Shown here piece by piece: positions 38,462 through 47,462 of a stretch of 64,000 nucleotides of DNA (positions are counted from its first letter, which is position 1; every line of letters begins with the position of its first letter). Below the pieces are notes generated by a model. That model was not told the DNA's origin. It saw nothing but the letters and a program-made list of their open reading frames with translations, and searched no databases. A program made the translations under genes and the position numbers. Source of the DNA: Bacteroides faecalis (GTDB lineage Bacteria; Bacteroidota; Bacteroidia; Bacteroidales; Bacteroidaceae); the NCBI RefSeq assembly GCF_003865075.1, contig NZ_BHWB01000003.1, forward strand, positions 434,001 through 498,000, in the 5' to 3' direction.

Positions 38462-38501
38462 AAATGACCGCATCTTTATACCCAAAGAAGCGGTCATTTT
38501 T
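38462..38501 (+). terminator. strong hairpin with T-tract
   Basis: AAATGACCGC (38462-38471) pairs with GCGGTCATTT (38490-38499). Inside it TCTTT and AAAGA pair after one A/A mismatch, and TTTTTC follows. The T-tract favours the plus strand, where no gene ends; on the minus strand it lies just after the nuclease gene. Confidence 0.6.
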
Positions 38502-38558
38502 CTATATTTACTATTACTCAACTTAGTTCTTTAAAACTGAGCTAAAACGGATAGGTCA

Positions 38559-39335
38559 TTACCCAAACAGTTCATTCAGAAGTGCCGCTAACCTGTATCC
38601 GGCTTTCAAGACCTGCTTTTCAGCAAGACCATGAGAGAAATTAATGAAATCGCGCGATTCTTCATACGAAAGTTTCTGACCGGGTTTGGTCCAGTCATAA
38701 ATTACATTACAGTTACGGGCATTATCTGTCAGCCAATCACGTGGTGTACCTTTACCTATTTCACGCTTTTCTTTTTTCGAACAACGGTCGAGCTGGTGTT
38801 GATATTCCACATAATACCATTTGTTACTCAATGAAAGTGCCCACTCATCCCAATAATTATGCAAGCCATACTCTTTGTCATTAAGTGTAAATTTGAAATT
38901 CTTATACCATGGGAACTTCACATGTCCCGGGCAATGCATATCACCTACCAAATGTACAATAAATCGGATTGAAACTGTGATAGTCGAATCGTTTTGATTG
39001 CGGTAATCCTTCATCTTGGCAATGCATTCCTCCAAAAAAGACATGGCATCACCTTTGGGATTCGGGACATAATTGCCATCAGCATCAACACTGTTAGTAT
39101 GCCATGATGTAGTGTGTTTATAAGCGGGCGTATGCCGAATCTGGTCCATCCAGGACGCATAATAGACGATTGAATGCCCTCCAAGATGTTTTTCGATGTT
39201 TTTCTTCGCTTTTGGCGTTAAGTTACACTCGGCAATGTATGCGATTGCGTCATGCCCTACTTTACCCCAACCAAACGCTGTACTGCACCAACAACAAAGT
39301 ACAGCAATCAATAAACAAGTTGCTAATTTTTTCAT
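38559..39335 (-). CDS. secreted S1/P1-type zinc nuclease
   Basis: 258 residues. After signal peptide MKKLATCLLIAVLCCWCSTA..FG the mature protein would begin WGKVGHDAIAYIAE. In this family the new N-terminal Trp and the following His bind zinc. Further ligand-type residues are in ASWMDQIRHTPAYKHTTSWH near 60-80, IRFIVHLVGDMHCPGH near 123 and GLHNYWDEWAL near 160. Predicted to cut single-stranded nucleic acids outside the cytosol. It stands alone on the minus strand, downstream of the capsule operon, flanked by GACCG-bearing hairpins on both sides. Confidence 0.9.
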   Translation of the reverse strand: MKKLATCLLIAVLCCWCSTAFGWGKVGHDAIAYIAECNLTPKAKKNIEKHLGGHSIVYYASWMDQIRHTPAYKHTTSWHTNSVDADGNYVPNPKGDAMSFLEECIAKMKDYRNQNDSTITVSIRFIVHLVGDMHCPGHVKFPWYKNFKFTLNDKEYGLHNYWDEWALSLSNKWYYVEYQHQLDRCSKKEKREIGKGTPRDWLTDNARNCNVIYDWTKPGQKLSYEESRDFINFSHGLAEKQVLKAGYRLAALLNELFG

Positions 39336-39606
39336 TTCATAGTAGTTTTATTATTAATCATACTACAAATTAAAATAATATAATCGAAATTAGCAATAAA
39401 AAGAAAGAATAAAATACTTTTAGTTTATAATAACGATCCAAATTCTAATTAAAGATTCAGCCGCCTTAATTGTTTTCATTTATAAAAATATACTCCTCTC
39501 TTACTTCCAGTTCTATACCGACCTGACTATCGGTAAATATGTGAATTATCTCTATATACCAACTACCTCCACAAATACAAAATAGATTTTTTAAAAGACT
39601 TTAGAG
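39336..39606. other. upstream region of the nuclease gene, no other gene seen
   Basis: 271 bp of AT-rich DNA without a convincing frame or a full promoter match. With the next two entries it makes up a 589-bp gene-free gap to rfbC. Confidence 0.5.
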
Positions 39607-39684
39607 TTTGAGTATATATATTTTTACCAGCCCCTTCTATGTAAAAAATAATCATTTATAAAAGCCAAATTTTGAGTATATATA
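39607..39684 (+). repeat. 14-bp direct repeat TTTGAGTATATATA
   Basis: Exact copies at 39607-39620 and 39671-39684, start-to-start 64 bp. The second ends 3 bp before the palindrome. Confidence 0.6.
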
Positions 39685-39686
39685 CA

Positions 39687-39714
39687 AATAAGGCGGTCAA
39701 TTGACCGCCTTATT
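39687..39714. terminator. 28-bp perfect palindrome, probable terminator of the capsule operon
   Basis: The arm AATAAGGCGGTCAA is followed directly by its exact reverse complement. It lies 211 bp after the rfbC stop. Reading leftward the stem is followed by TTATTTGTATATATAC, a weak T-tract. The core GCGGTCAATTGACCGC shares GCGGTC/GACCG with the hairpins at 38.4-38.5 kb. Confidence 0.6.
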
Positions 39715-39924
39715 CCATTTGAAAATATATGATTAACTTATTCAATCATCATAAAAGAAATCACAACAACCTATTCTTTTATACACCAAATATAAATTAT
39801 ATAATTACTCTTTAAATACAGCATCTTATTATGCATTAAAATACTCCAACAATGAAGGAAATTACCTTTTTATCCCTACTATTTTTATTCTTTTCAAACA
39901 ATAAATAATAATTATGATATGGAT

Positions 39925-40467
39925 TCAAAGGTATAACTCCTTTAACCTCGGATGTATCTTATCTTTTTCTGAAAGTATCACTTTACTAGTAGGAATATGC
40001 CAATCTATATTCAAATCTGGATCATTCCAAGCAATCGCTCCTTCATTTTCTGGTGAATAAAAATTATCGCATTTATATTGAAAAATAACATCTTCACTTA
40101 ATACGACAAATCCATGTGCAAACCCCTTTGATATAAAGAACTGACGATGATTCTCCCCAGTCAATTCTACTGAGACATATTGTCCAAAAGTTGGAGAACC
40201 TTTTCGAATATCTACAGCTACATCAAGTACTGCACCATTTATTACACGAACCAATTTACTTTGCGCAAAAGGGTGTTTCTGGAAATGGAGTCCTCTTAAA
40301 ACTCCGTAACACGATCTACTTTCATTATCTTGAACAAATGTTGTTTTGCAAACTTTCTCTTCAAATTCTCTTTGAGAAAAAGACTCGAAAAAATAGCCAC
40401 GTGCATCTTTAAAGATACGTGGCTCAAGAATTACTGCCCCTTCTATAGCAGTCTTAATAACTTCCAT
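39925..40467 (-). CDS. rfbC: dTDP-4-dehydrorhamnose 3,5-epimerase
   Basis: 180 residues; makes dTDP-4-keto-L-rhamnose from the 6-deoxy-D-xylo form. The cupin fold shows RGLHFQKHPFAQSKLVRVIN near 58 with catalytic His, VLDVAVDIRKGSPTFGQY, and FFISKGFAHGFVVLSEDVIF with the second His. It is the last gene of the capsule operon, 4 bp after the WecA-like gene. rfbA, rfbB and rfbD are not in the window, so either they lie elsewhere or this gene is the locus-specific copy. Confidence 0.95.
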   Translation of the reverse strand: MEVIKTAIEGAVILEPRIFKDARGYFFESFSQREFEEKVCKTTFVQDNESRSCYGVLRGLHFQKHPFAQSKLVRVINGAVLDVAVDIRKGSPTFGQYVSVELTGENHRQFFISKGFAHGFVVLSEDVIFQYKCDNFYSPENEGAIAWNDPDLNIDWHIPTSKVILSEKDKIHPRLKELYL

Positions 40468-40471
40468 TTTC

Positions 40472-41566
40472 TTATTTGCTTTTTTTCTTTTTCACTTTAC
40501 ACCACCATAAATTAAGTCCAATCCATGCCAAAATATCCCCAACTAACATTAATGTATTATCTACATAAGGCATCAATAATATATTTACTCCACTAAATAC
40601 ACATGAGATTAGAAGAATCAAAAGCATTGCTTGTCGTACTGTAAATCCCATAGCCAAGAATTGATGATGGATGTGATTCTTATCTGGTTCAAACGGGCTT
40701 TTACTATTACAAATGCGAACTATAATAACACGAACGACATCGAAAGCAGGAACGATAAGGGTACTGAATGCTATCACAAAAGCCCCTTGAGTCACAGGAA
40801 TGAACTCAGTATTCTGACTGTATTTAATAGCAAGAAAACTCAATATATATCCCAATGTCAAACTGCCAGTATCGCCCATAAAAATTTTTCGAGCATGTTC
40901 CGCACTACCAAATACATTATAATAAAAGAAAGGAACAAGTACACCGATAGTGCTGAAAGCAAGCATACTATAAATCCATAAACCTTTCTCCATAAACAAG
41001 AATCCAAAAACTAATAACGAAACACTACTTAATCCAGATGCAAGACCATCTATCCCATCTATTAAATTGATTGCATTCGTTATGAAAACAACAGTTAATA
41101 TTGTAAAAGGAATTCCTACCCAATGAGGTAATGACCCAATACCAAATAAACCATATAAATCATTCACCCAAAGACCTGCAATTGGAAAAAAGCTAGCACA
41201 TATAATTTGAATCACAAATTTCTGACGATATCGAACCCCTACCAAATCATCAGCAATGCCAGTTAAATACAATAAAACCATTCCGCACACTAATATCAGA
41301 AATTCTGGTAAGACATAGGATGCCGGTAAACTAGATATACCATAACCCGTCAAAGTACGAATTACGAGAACAGAACAACAAGATAATAATATCGTTGGAA
41401 AAAATGAAACTCCACCTAAGCGAGGAACAGCACGTTTGTGTACTTTCCGATCATCTGGAATATCAAATAGTTTTTTACGGAATGATATTAATAAGATACG
41501 TGGAATAATAAGCCAAGCAACATAGGCTGAAATAACAAAGGCTATTAAAATAAACAGAATATTCAT
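40472..41566 (-). CDS. WecA/MraY-type undecaprenyl-phosphate sugar-1-phosphate transferase
   Basis: 364 residues, about ten membrane helices. It probably starts the capsule repeat unit by moving a HexNAc-1-phosphate from UDP-sugar onto undecaprenyl phosphate at the inner membrane. Motifs are LFDIPDDRKVHKRAVPRLGG near 34, TGIADDLVGVRYRQK near 100 (the DD pair), ITNAINLIDGIDGLASGLSS near 160 and KIFMGDTGSLTLGYILSF near 228. It is the only initiating transferase seen in the locus; there is no WbaP-type enzyme. Confidence 0.93.
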   Translation of the reverse strand: MNILFILIAFVISAYVAWLIIPRILLISFRKKLFDIPDDRKVHKRAVPRLGGVSFFPTILLSCCSVLVIRTLTGYGISSLPASYVLPEFLILVCGMVLLYLTGIADDLVGVRYRQKFVIQIICASFFPIAGLWVNDLYGLFGIGSLPHWVGIPFTILTVVFITNAINLIDGIDGLASGLSSVSLLVFGFLFMEKGLWIYSMLAFSTIGVLVPFFYYNVFGSAEHARKIFMGDTGSLTLGYILSFLAIKYSQNTEFIPVTQGAFVIAFSTLIVPAFDVVRVIIVRICNSKSPFEPDKNHIHHQFLAMGFTVRQAMLLILLISCVFSGVNILLMPYVDNTLMLVGDILAWIGLNLWWCKVKKKKSK

Positions 41567-41586
41567 TTTTTATTAGATATTTTTTG

Positions 41587-42666
41587 TCAATACAAACTCT
41601 CATATTGCGAAGCTATCGTTTTCCATTTATATCTTCTACACGCAATATCGTACATTATTCTTCCACATTCATGAACCTCATTTGTTGAACCAGTAATCAT
41701 ACTATTAAGCTCATCAGCATTTGCAAAATAATAAGCCTCATTTTCTGTTGTTTCACGATTATAAGAGCAATCAAACGCCAAAATAGGCTTTGCGAAAAAC
41801 ATAGCTTCAACCAAAGAGGGATTAGTACCACCAGCACTATGTCCATGTATGTACAATTCACAATTACTACGTAAAACATTCAATATTAGTAAGTCATAAA
41901 TAGGTGACGCTAAAGTCATGTTATCATATTTACCATATTTTTCTAGTAACTCCTTACCGTAATTACTATTATTCCAGTTTCCAACAAATACTAATCTCTT
42001 ATCGGTTCTAGAGTAAGCCTCAAGAATCAAATGGACATTATTCTCTGGTTCAATTCGACACAAAGCAAAGCTATACCTTGTAGAACTGAGATTAAACTTA
42101 CTTAGTATTTTATCATCTTCATTCTGGGTATCGCATATCACATGATCTCCACCATAAGCAATCAATTCAGACTTCACCCCATATTCTGTCCAAACATAAT
42201 CTTGAATCGCTTTATTATCAGCTATGATAACATCCGCATGACGTACAGCTATACTTTCTGAAAATTTCAAGAAACGTCGAATCCATTTGCTCCATTTATC
42301 ACGTTTGTGCTCCAGACCATCGATATTTACTATGATTTTTTTACGACTTGCAATTCGAATAAGAGGTAATATCATGCAACCAGATACACCTAATATTAAT
42401 AATACATCCGCTTTCCCTATTGCTTTAAAAATTGAGATGATATCGTATAATATACTTTGAGTACCATTAGCTTTGAGAGCTATATATTTCAGTTTTGCAC
42501 CTTTATATTCACTCTGTTTATTTGAATAACTTTTTGCACTACAATATACTGTATACTCAACACTATCAGAACAATTTTCGCCTATTATATTCTCTACCAA
42601 AGTCTCAAATCCTCCGTAATTAGCAGGTACACCAACCGTTCCAATTACAGTTACTTTTTTATTCAT
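41587..42666 (-). CDS. glycosyltransferase, DUF1972 plus GT4-like domain
   Basis: 359 residues. The N-terminal DUF1972 block is VIGTVGVPANYGGFETLVEN, typical of rhamnosyl- and related transferases in surface polysaccharide loci. The second half has the nucleotide-sugar-binding block FALCRIEPENNVHLILEAYS and HSAGGTNPSLVEAMFFAKPI near 285 (E-x7-E-like). It acts on the lipid-linked repeat unit in the cytosol. Its start overlaps the restored stop of the upstream glycosyltransferase by 8 bp. Confidence 0.88.
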   Translation of the reverse strand: MNKKVTVIGTVGVPANYGGFETLVENIIGENCSDSVEYTVYCSAKSYSNKQSEYKGAKLKYIALKANGTQSILYDIISIFKAIGKADVLLILGVSGCMILPLIRIASRKKIIVNIDGLEHKRDKWSKWIRRFLKFSESIAVRHADVIIADNKAIQDYVWTEYGVKSELIAYGGDHVICDTQNEDDKILSKFNLSSTRYSFALCRIEPENNVHLILEAYSRTDKRLVFVGNWNNSNYGKELLEKYGKYDNMTLASPIYDLLILNVLRSNCELYIHGHSAGGTNPSLVEAMFFAKPILAFDCSYNRETTENEAYYFANADELNSMITGSTNEVHECGRIMYDIACRRYKWKTIASQYESLY

Positions 42667-43764
42667 TCAATATTATTTTATATCCTTTTAAAGTTGCTTC
42701 TGCTGTATTTTCCCACTTAAAATTTTCACAAATATGCTTCTCAAAAGAAATATCATAAGGAGTTTCAAAAGCTTGTATAATAGCATTCCTTATCGAATCT
42801 AGATTATCTGGTTCGCAATAAAAGGCATAATCTTTAAAGTAATCAAAGGTATCTCCTTTTTAGTTACAACTATATTAGTTTTCATCACTCCAGCCTCTAA
42901 TGAAGAAAGTCCAGGCGTTTCCATCCAGGATGCCAATACATGAACTTTTGCTACTTTATAAAATTGAGGTAATTGTTCATGTTCTATTTGGCCTAAGAAA
43001 AAAACATTATCCCCCGATATTTTCTTACATTTTTCATAATACTTTTTAAAATTCGCTCCAGCCTGACCTATAAATACAAATTTATAAGGAAGACCTTTTA
43101 TAGCTTTTATTACATTCAATTGATTTTTACGTCCTTCTATTCTAGATACGCACAAAACACAATCTTTAAAACGATTTATATCATTATTTACTGCAACCGA
43201 ATTATAGTCAAATTTATCAATATCAACAGCATTAGGAACCGATATATAATTACATTTTTTTATATTAAAATCAAAAATAACTCTTTCCATTTCTGATTCA
43301 GAGTTTGGTAAAAACACATCTACCATTCGAATTATTTTTTGTTGCAATTTTTTATGACCATGTAGCAAATACAATAGAGTACCTTTACTAAACTCTTGAT
43401 TCAATACAGCTCTAGCCAACACTTTCAAATATTCTATTTGAGTTATTGATAAGAATTTATTTATAAATTGTAAAAATCCACCACGAGCCTTCTTCTCATA
43501 CTCAGTATAAGGACCATAAATTGTCGATAAAGCTACTTTTTTCCCGTATTTTTTTGCATTTTCAACCTGCAAATACAAATCTTGAGGCCTCATTAGGTTA
43601 AAAACATGTATAATATCATAACCAGATACATCAGGTTGCAGTTCAATACTAACATCTACAGATACCCCTAGTTTCTCTAAAAATTCTCTTGTTTTTAAAA
43701 CTTGTGTTGTATCTCCTCCAGGAGCAGTAAATAGAGTTTTACGTGATTGAAATAATACTTTCAT
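42659..43764 (-). pseudogene. GT4 glycosyltransferase with a single-base frameshift
   Basis: From ATG 43764 the frame reads MKVLFQSRKTLFTAPGGDTT to VLASWMETPGLSSLEAGVMK and TNIVVTKK, then leaves the family pattern (EIPLITLKIMPF) and stops at 42799, 321 residues. In the next frame the true C-terminus continues: GDTFDYFKDYAFYCEPDNLD, then IICENFKWENTA-like and GYKIILNE-stop at 42659. The break is at an A-run (5 A, plus-strand T at 42857-42861) where 6 are needed. The span plus one base is exactly 369 codons. Either it is a recent inactivation, a slipped homopolymer, or an assembly error. The glycosyltransferase core, including VLCVSRIEGRKNQLNVIKAI, is intact, so a truncated product might still fold. 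Confidence 0.85.
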
Positions 43765-43766
43765 AA

Positions 43767-44897
43767 TTATATATTAATATGAGAATTTAATAAATCCAAC
43801 ATTTCTTTTCTACGCTCTGACAAGATACTATTTACTGACTCCCAATTAATATTCATCTGCAATTGATTATAGAAATCTTCTGTAGTTGAATAAATCCGAT
43901 CTTCCAATCGAAATATCTTTAACAAAGTAAAAATTCGATCATTCATGCTTTGAAATTCTCCGCATAAAGGAATTACTAAAAACGAGACATTAAATATTAT
44001 AGAAAAGACTGTACCATGAAAAGAATTTGTGATAACAAATTTGGCCGAACTAACCAATGATAGAAATTCTTCGATAGATGGAGTAATAGCATCATATGTA
44101 GCCTTTTGTCCTTGACTAGCTATATATTTTATATTCCAATCATATTTTAATGAAAAATTATATATTTCATCAAAAGAAATAGCACACTGATTACCTAGCA
44201 AATAGCATAGTAACATATTACTAGGATATGATATATCTAATGCCAAACTTTTCCATTGATTAGTAGTTAATAATAAAGTAGGATCAAGAGCCAGTAAAGG
44301 AGACTTAACCAAACATTTCTCACAAATTGGAATTCCAGATGTTTCCCTCACTGTAACCAACGAAAAGCGTTTCAGTAACGGAGTAATAAATTTACAAAAA
44401 TCAGTTGAAATATCATTTAAAGAAAAAGAAGCAGCATATGACATCCGTTTTATACTTTCTGAACCAAAATTAAGAAAATAAACATTTGCCCAATTTTTTA
44501 ATTTATAAAACGATTTTGATGGAAAATGCCATACCTGATCACTACCAACTATATATACATCAGCTAAAGGAGGATCCGTTTTTAGTTCTTCATATGTGGT
44601 ATATAATTTAGAAAAGTTTAAATATCGATCACGAAACATTGAAAAGTTGCGTAAATCATTTTCTGCAAATTCATTTTTTCGATTAATAATTTTCTTTATA
44701 CTACATCGCAATAGTAATATATCTTTTAAAATATGTATTCTCGCTTTCAATGAATGGTCTACATCACTTCTTCTATCATACTTTATTATAAAAGGCTCAT
44801 GTCCCATTTCTCTCAACACCATCTGCAAGCCATATGCTTGTAACAACTGCCCATAATTATCATCAGTCCACCAAAATGTAACGACTCCAATCCTCAT
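43767..44897 (-). CDS. polysaccharide pyruvyl transferase family protein
   Basis: 376 residues. It transfers pyruvate from PEP to a sugar as a ketal in capsule repeat units, if active as its family. Family blocks are GVVTFWWTDDNYGQLLQAYG at the N-terminus, YIVGSDQVWHFPS near 113, and KFVITNSFHGTVFSIIFNVS near 300 (the conserved S-F-H-G). It lies 2 bp upstream of the GT4 gene. A 229-bp AT-rich gap with no gene separates it from the polymerase gene. Confidence 0.88.
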   Translation of the reverse strand: MRIGVVTFWWTDDNYGQLLQAYGLQMVLREMGHEPFIIKYDRRSDVDHSLKARIHILKDILLLRCSIKKIINRKNEFAENDLRNFSMFRDRYLNFSKLYTTYEELKTDPPLADVYIVGSDQVWHFPSKSFYKLKNWANVYFLNFGSESIKRMSYAASFSLNDISTDFCKFITPLLKRFSLVTVRETSGIPICEKCLVKSPLLALDPTLLLTTNQWKSLALDISYPSNMLLCYLLGNQCAISFDEIYNFSLKYDWNIKYIASQGQKATYDAITPSIEEFLSLVSSAKFVITNSFHGTVFSIIFNVSFLVIPLCGEFQSMNDRIFTLLKIFRLEDRIYSTTEDFYNQLQMNINWESVNSILSERRKEMLDLLNSHINI

Positions 44898-45126
44898 TTA
44901 CAATATTTATTAATGTATTATTATTAAGAAAATGTTTATCTATCCCCAATTACCGTTACTATAAAATGTAAAGACATGACTGCTAACAACCTTAATTTGA
45001 CACTAATTAAGGATAGAATAATAGTTATACTAACGACTATTTCATATACAAAGCACCTGTTATGAAAAATGATATACTATCATAAAATTTGATATAAAAT
45101 TTATTATAGAATAGAATGGATATTTT

Positions 45127-46626
45127 TTAGCACAATCCTTTTAATCTATCTGTTTTAGGAAGAACAGGAAGAGTCGGTTTTATAGTATGTAGCACATACA
45201 TCAAAAAAGGAAATATAATAGCATAAGCTCCTCTAAAAAATAAATCAAAAACTAAAGGAATTGCTATATATATACTAAAATAAACAAGATAAATATATTT
45301 AAAATCTAAGTTACACTTACGATATTTTAAACCTTTTCTGAATAAACTCCAAATTGCCCCAAGATAACAAAATAGACCAACTAAACCATATTTCAGAATT
45401 AAGTGGTTCACAAAAACATGAGGATGATAATATTTACCACTCGATAACTCAAATTCTTGATATGATTTTAAATCCAAATCATAACTAAATGGTAACGGAT
45501 ACGAATCAAAAGTAAAATACCCACATAATCCTCTTCCCATAACAAGTTCCCATGGATTTTCTTTCAATTGATCAAATATATTCAAAAACTCAAAAAATCT
45601 TACTAATCCAGAATCTGACACACCGACATCATCTCCCCCAAATGTAAAATCCTCTAATTTCCACAAAAAAAAGTCATATAGTCTTTCATTTAATAATGCC
45701 ATTATAAAGAATAAAAATAATACTGCAATAACGCTTTTTATAATGTTAAAGAATAAATTTTTAGTAACTCCAGCAAGGATAACATACAAAACAAAACAAC
45801 AAATAAACATAGCTATATGTGTTCGGCTAGGAGTAAGTATAGACATAAAAAAGATAGGGACTAAAAACACATTAAAAACAAATCGATTTCTAAGTGAAAT
45901 TAAAGAAAAAATAATTGCAAAACAAAGCGTAGCTAATATCCCCAAATCCAATGAAGGTGTTTTTTCATATAAACTCATAATTAAAAAAAACGGGATACGA
46001 CAACACATTATTAATCCTGATATTAAAAAAATATCTTTTAAAAAATCACATAAAAAATCTCGACCCTTAACCCCTATAATATATGCTAAAGAAAAACATC
46101 CTAATAATATATATAGAGGGAAACGCATGGTGGTAATTACCTCTCTAAAAAGAAAAGAAGCAGGATTTAATAGTGTATAAACTAGTGTTGTTATAAAAGG
46201 ATAAAGAAAAAGTAAAAAGGATATATTGAATAATCTCGTAGATATTAATATTCTCTTTTTTATTATTAAAATGAAAAAGGATAAAAGAAAAAACATAGTT
46301 AGCCACTGTATCATACTTATTCCCAAAAAAGGCATCGATGATATAGTATTATAAACTGTTAGCTGATTTGCTAGAGCATCATAAGCATCTAATATATTTC
46401 TAGGAAGAGTTGGTATGGTAAAAAAAATAATTATAAACCATTTAAAAGAGAATATTATATCTTTTAAAATCCCAATAGATAACGCAAAAAAAATAAAATA
46501 AGAAAACAGTACACCGATATAATTTAAAGAAAAAAAATCTATATACAGTGCAGTAAATAAAGAGAGTAATAATAGTTTCAAAAATTTATATTTCCCGAAA
46601 CTGTGCAGTATATCTATTTTAATCAC
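45127..46626 (-). CDS. Wzy-type O-antigen/capsule polymerase
   Basis: 499 residues with roughly a dozen membrane helices and very low GC, as usual for Wzy. It joins lipid-linked repeat units on the periplasmic face. The periplasmic loop after LVMGRGLCGYFTFDS (near 360) and the following VNHLILKYGLVGLFCYLGAI are the typical O-antigen ligase/polymerase pattern. Sequence identity in this group is low, so the call rests on topology and position. It ends 2 bp past the GT2 gene border. Confidence 0.8.
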   Translation of the reverse strand: MIKIDILHSFGKYKFLKLLLLSLFTALYIDFFSLNYIGVLFSYFIFFALSIGILKDIIFSFKWFIIIFFTIPTLPRNILDAYDALANQLTVYNTISSMPFLGISMIQWLTMFFLLSFFILIIKKRILISTRLFNISFLLFLYPFITTLVYTLLNPASFLFREVITTMRFPLYILLGCFSLAYIIGVKGRDFLCDFLKDIFLISGLIMCCRIPFFLIMSLYEKTPSLDLGILATLCFAIIFSLISLRNRFVFNVFLVPIFFMSILTPSRTHIAMFICCFVLYVILAGVTKNLFFNIIKSVIAVLFLFFIMALLNERLYDFFLWKLEDFTFGGDDVGVSDSGLVRFFEFLNIFDQLKENPWELVMGRGLCGYFTFDSYPLPFSYDLDLKSYQEFELSSGKYYHPHVFVNHLILKYGLVGLFCYLGAIWSLFRKGLKYRKCNLDFKYIYLVYFSIYIAIPLVFDLFFRGAYAIIFPFLMYVLHTIKPTLPVLPKTDRLKGLC

Positions 46627-46628
46627 AA

Positions 46629-47462
46629 TTATCTTTTACATGAATATAATAATCCAGCCAAATAACCTCGTACTTGATAAAAATAAAATTTATAGCACAA
46701 AGCTAATCCTTGTGAATGTATCAATGGATAAATAGGAATAACCAAACTAAATAGTCTAAATAGATAACGCAATTTATACAAATGTAACATTCCCTCTCCA
46801 TAACCATATGCATATATTTTCTTTCTAAGATCATTTTCGTCTTTTGCTATTTTCCAATAAACAATAGCTTTAGGCGCTCTAAGCATTTTATATTTCTTAT
46901 CAATCAATTTCAAATCAAAAAAAGTATCTTCAGCTGTATACGTTTCTTCTGGATATCCCCCAACTGCTTCCCAACATTCTTTTTTAAAGGCAAAGCTTCT
47001 AGACGATGGCAAAAAGTTATCATTTTTAGGAAGAAATATTTTTGAATATTTCCGATCAAAATCATTCTCGACTAATATAGAATAATAGCCACAAACTAAT
47101 TCAGCTCCTTTATAAAACGGTTTTATTATTTCTTCAAACCATCTTTTTTCCAACAAACACCCAGCATCTGTAACAACTATATAATCACTTGATTTAGATG
47201 TATTTGATATCGCAATATTCCTTCCTTTAGCAATAGCTCCTTTAGATACTTTTTTAGAACATCTCTCATCTACAATAATATTTATATTTAGAAATGGATA
47301 TGCCTTGGAAAATTCCTTTAGTATAAATACAGTATTGTCAGTGGATCCTCCATCTAATATTACAAATTCGTCAGCATAAACTGTCTGATTCAAATATGAA
47401 GATAAAAAATTTCTAATATTTGATTCTTCATTATAAACTGTTGTTACTAAAGCAAATTTCAT
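46629..47462 (-). CDS. family 2 glycosyltransferase
   Basis: 277 residues. The GT-A fold shows LVTTVYNEESNIRNFLSSYL at the N-terminus, VILDGGSTDNTVFILKEF near 35, YIVVTDAGCLLEKRWFEEII near 93 (DxG in place of DxD) and GYPEETYTAEDTFFDLKLI near 165 (the ED acceptor motif). The C-terminal ~50 residues carry a hydrophobic stretch, probably membrane-associating. Its ATG overlaps the wecB stop by 4 bp (coupled). Confidence 0.9.
   Translation of the reverse strand: MKFALVTTVYNEESNIRNFLSSYLNQTVYADEFVILDGGSTDNTVFILKEFSKAYPFLNINIIVDERCSKKVSKGAIAKGRNIAISNTSKSSDYIVVTDAGCLLEKRWFEEIIKPFYKGAELVCGYYSILVENDFDRKYSKIFLPKNDNFLPSSRSFAFKKECWEAVGGYPEETYTAEDTFFDLKLIDKKYKMLRAPKAIVYWKIAKDENDLRKKIYAYGYGEGMLHLYKLRYLFRLFSLVIPIYPLIHSQGLALCYKFYFYQVRGYLAGLLYSCKR

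Noticed and set aside
37676..38558. CRISPR-like array in the repeat region.
   Set aside because: Repeats are short, few, in both directions and unevenly spaced; no cas genes.
36872..39714. The recombinase region as a full integrative element or prophage.
   Set aside because: No relaxase, transposition, replication or phage genes and no tRNA attachment site; only a lone recombinase, repeats and a nuclease gene.
44951..44962. ACCGTTACTATA in the gap after the pyruvyl-transferase gene matches one of the 38-kb motif copies.
   Set aside because: A 12-base match between two AT-rich sites in 64 kb is expected by chance, and it stands alone.
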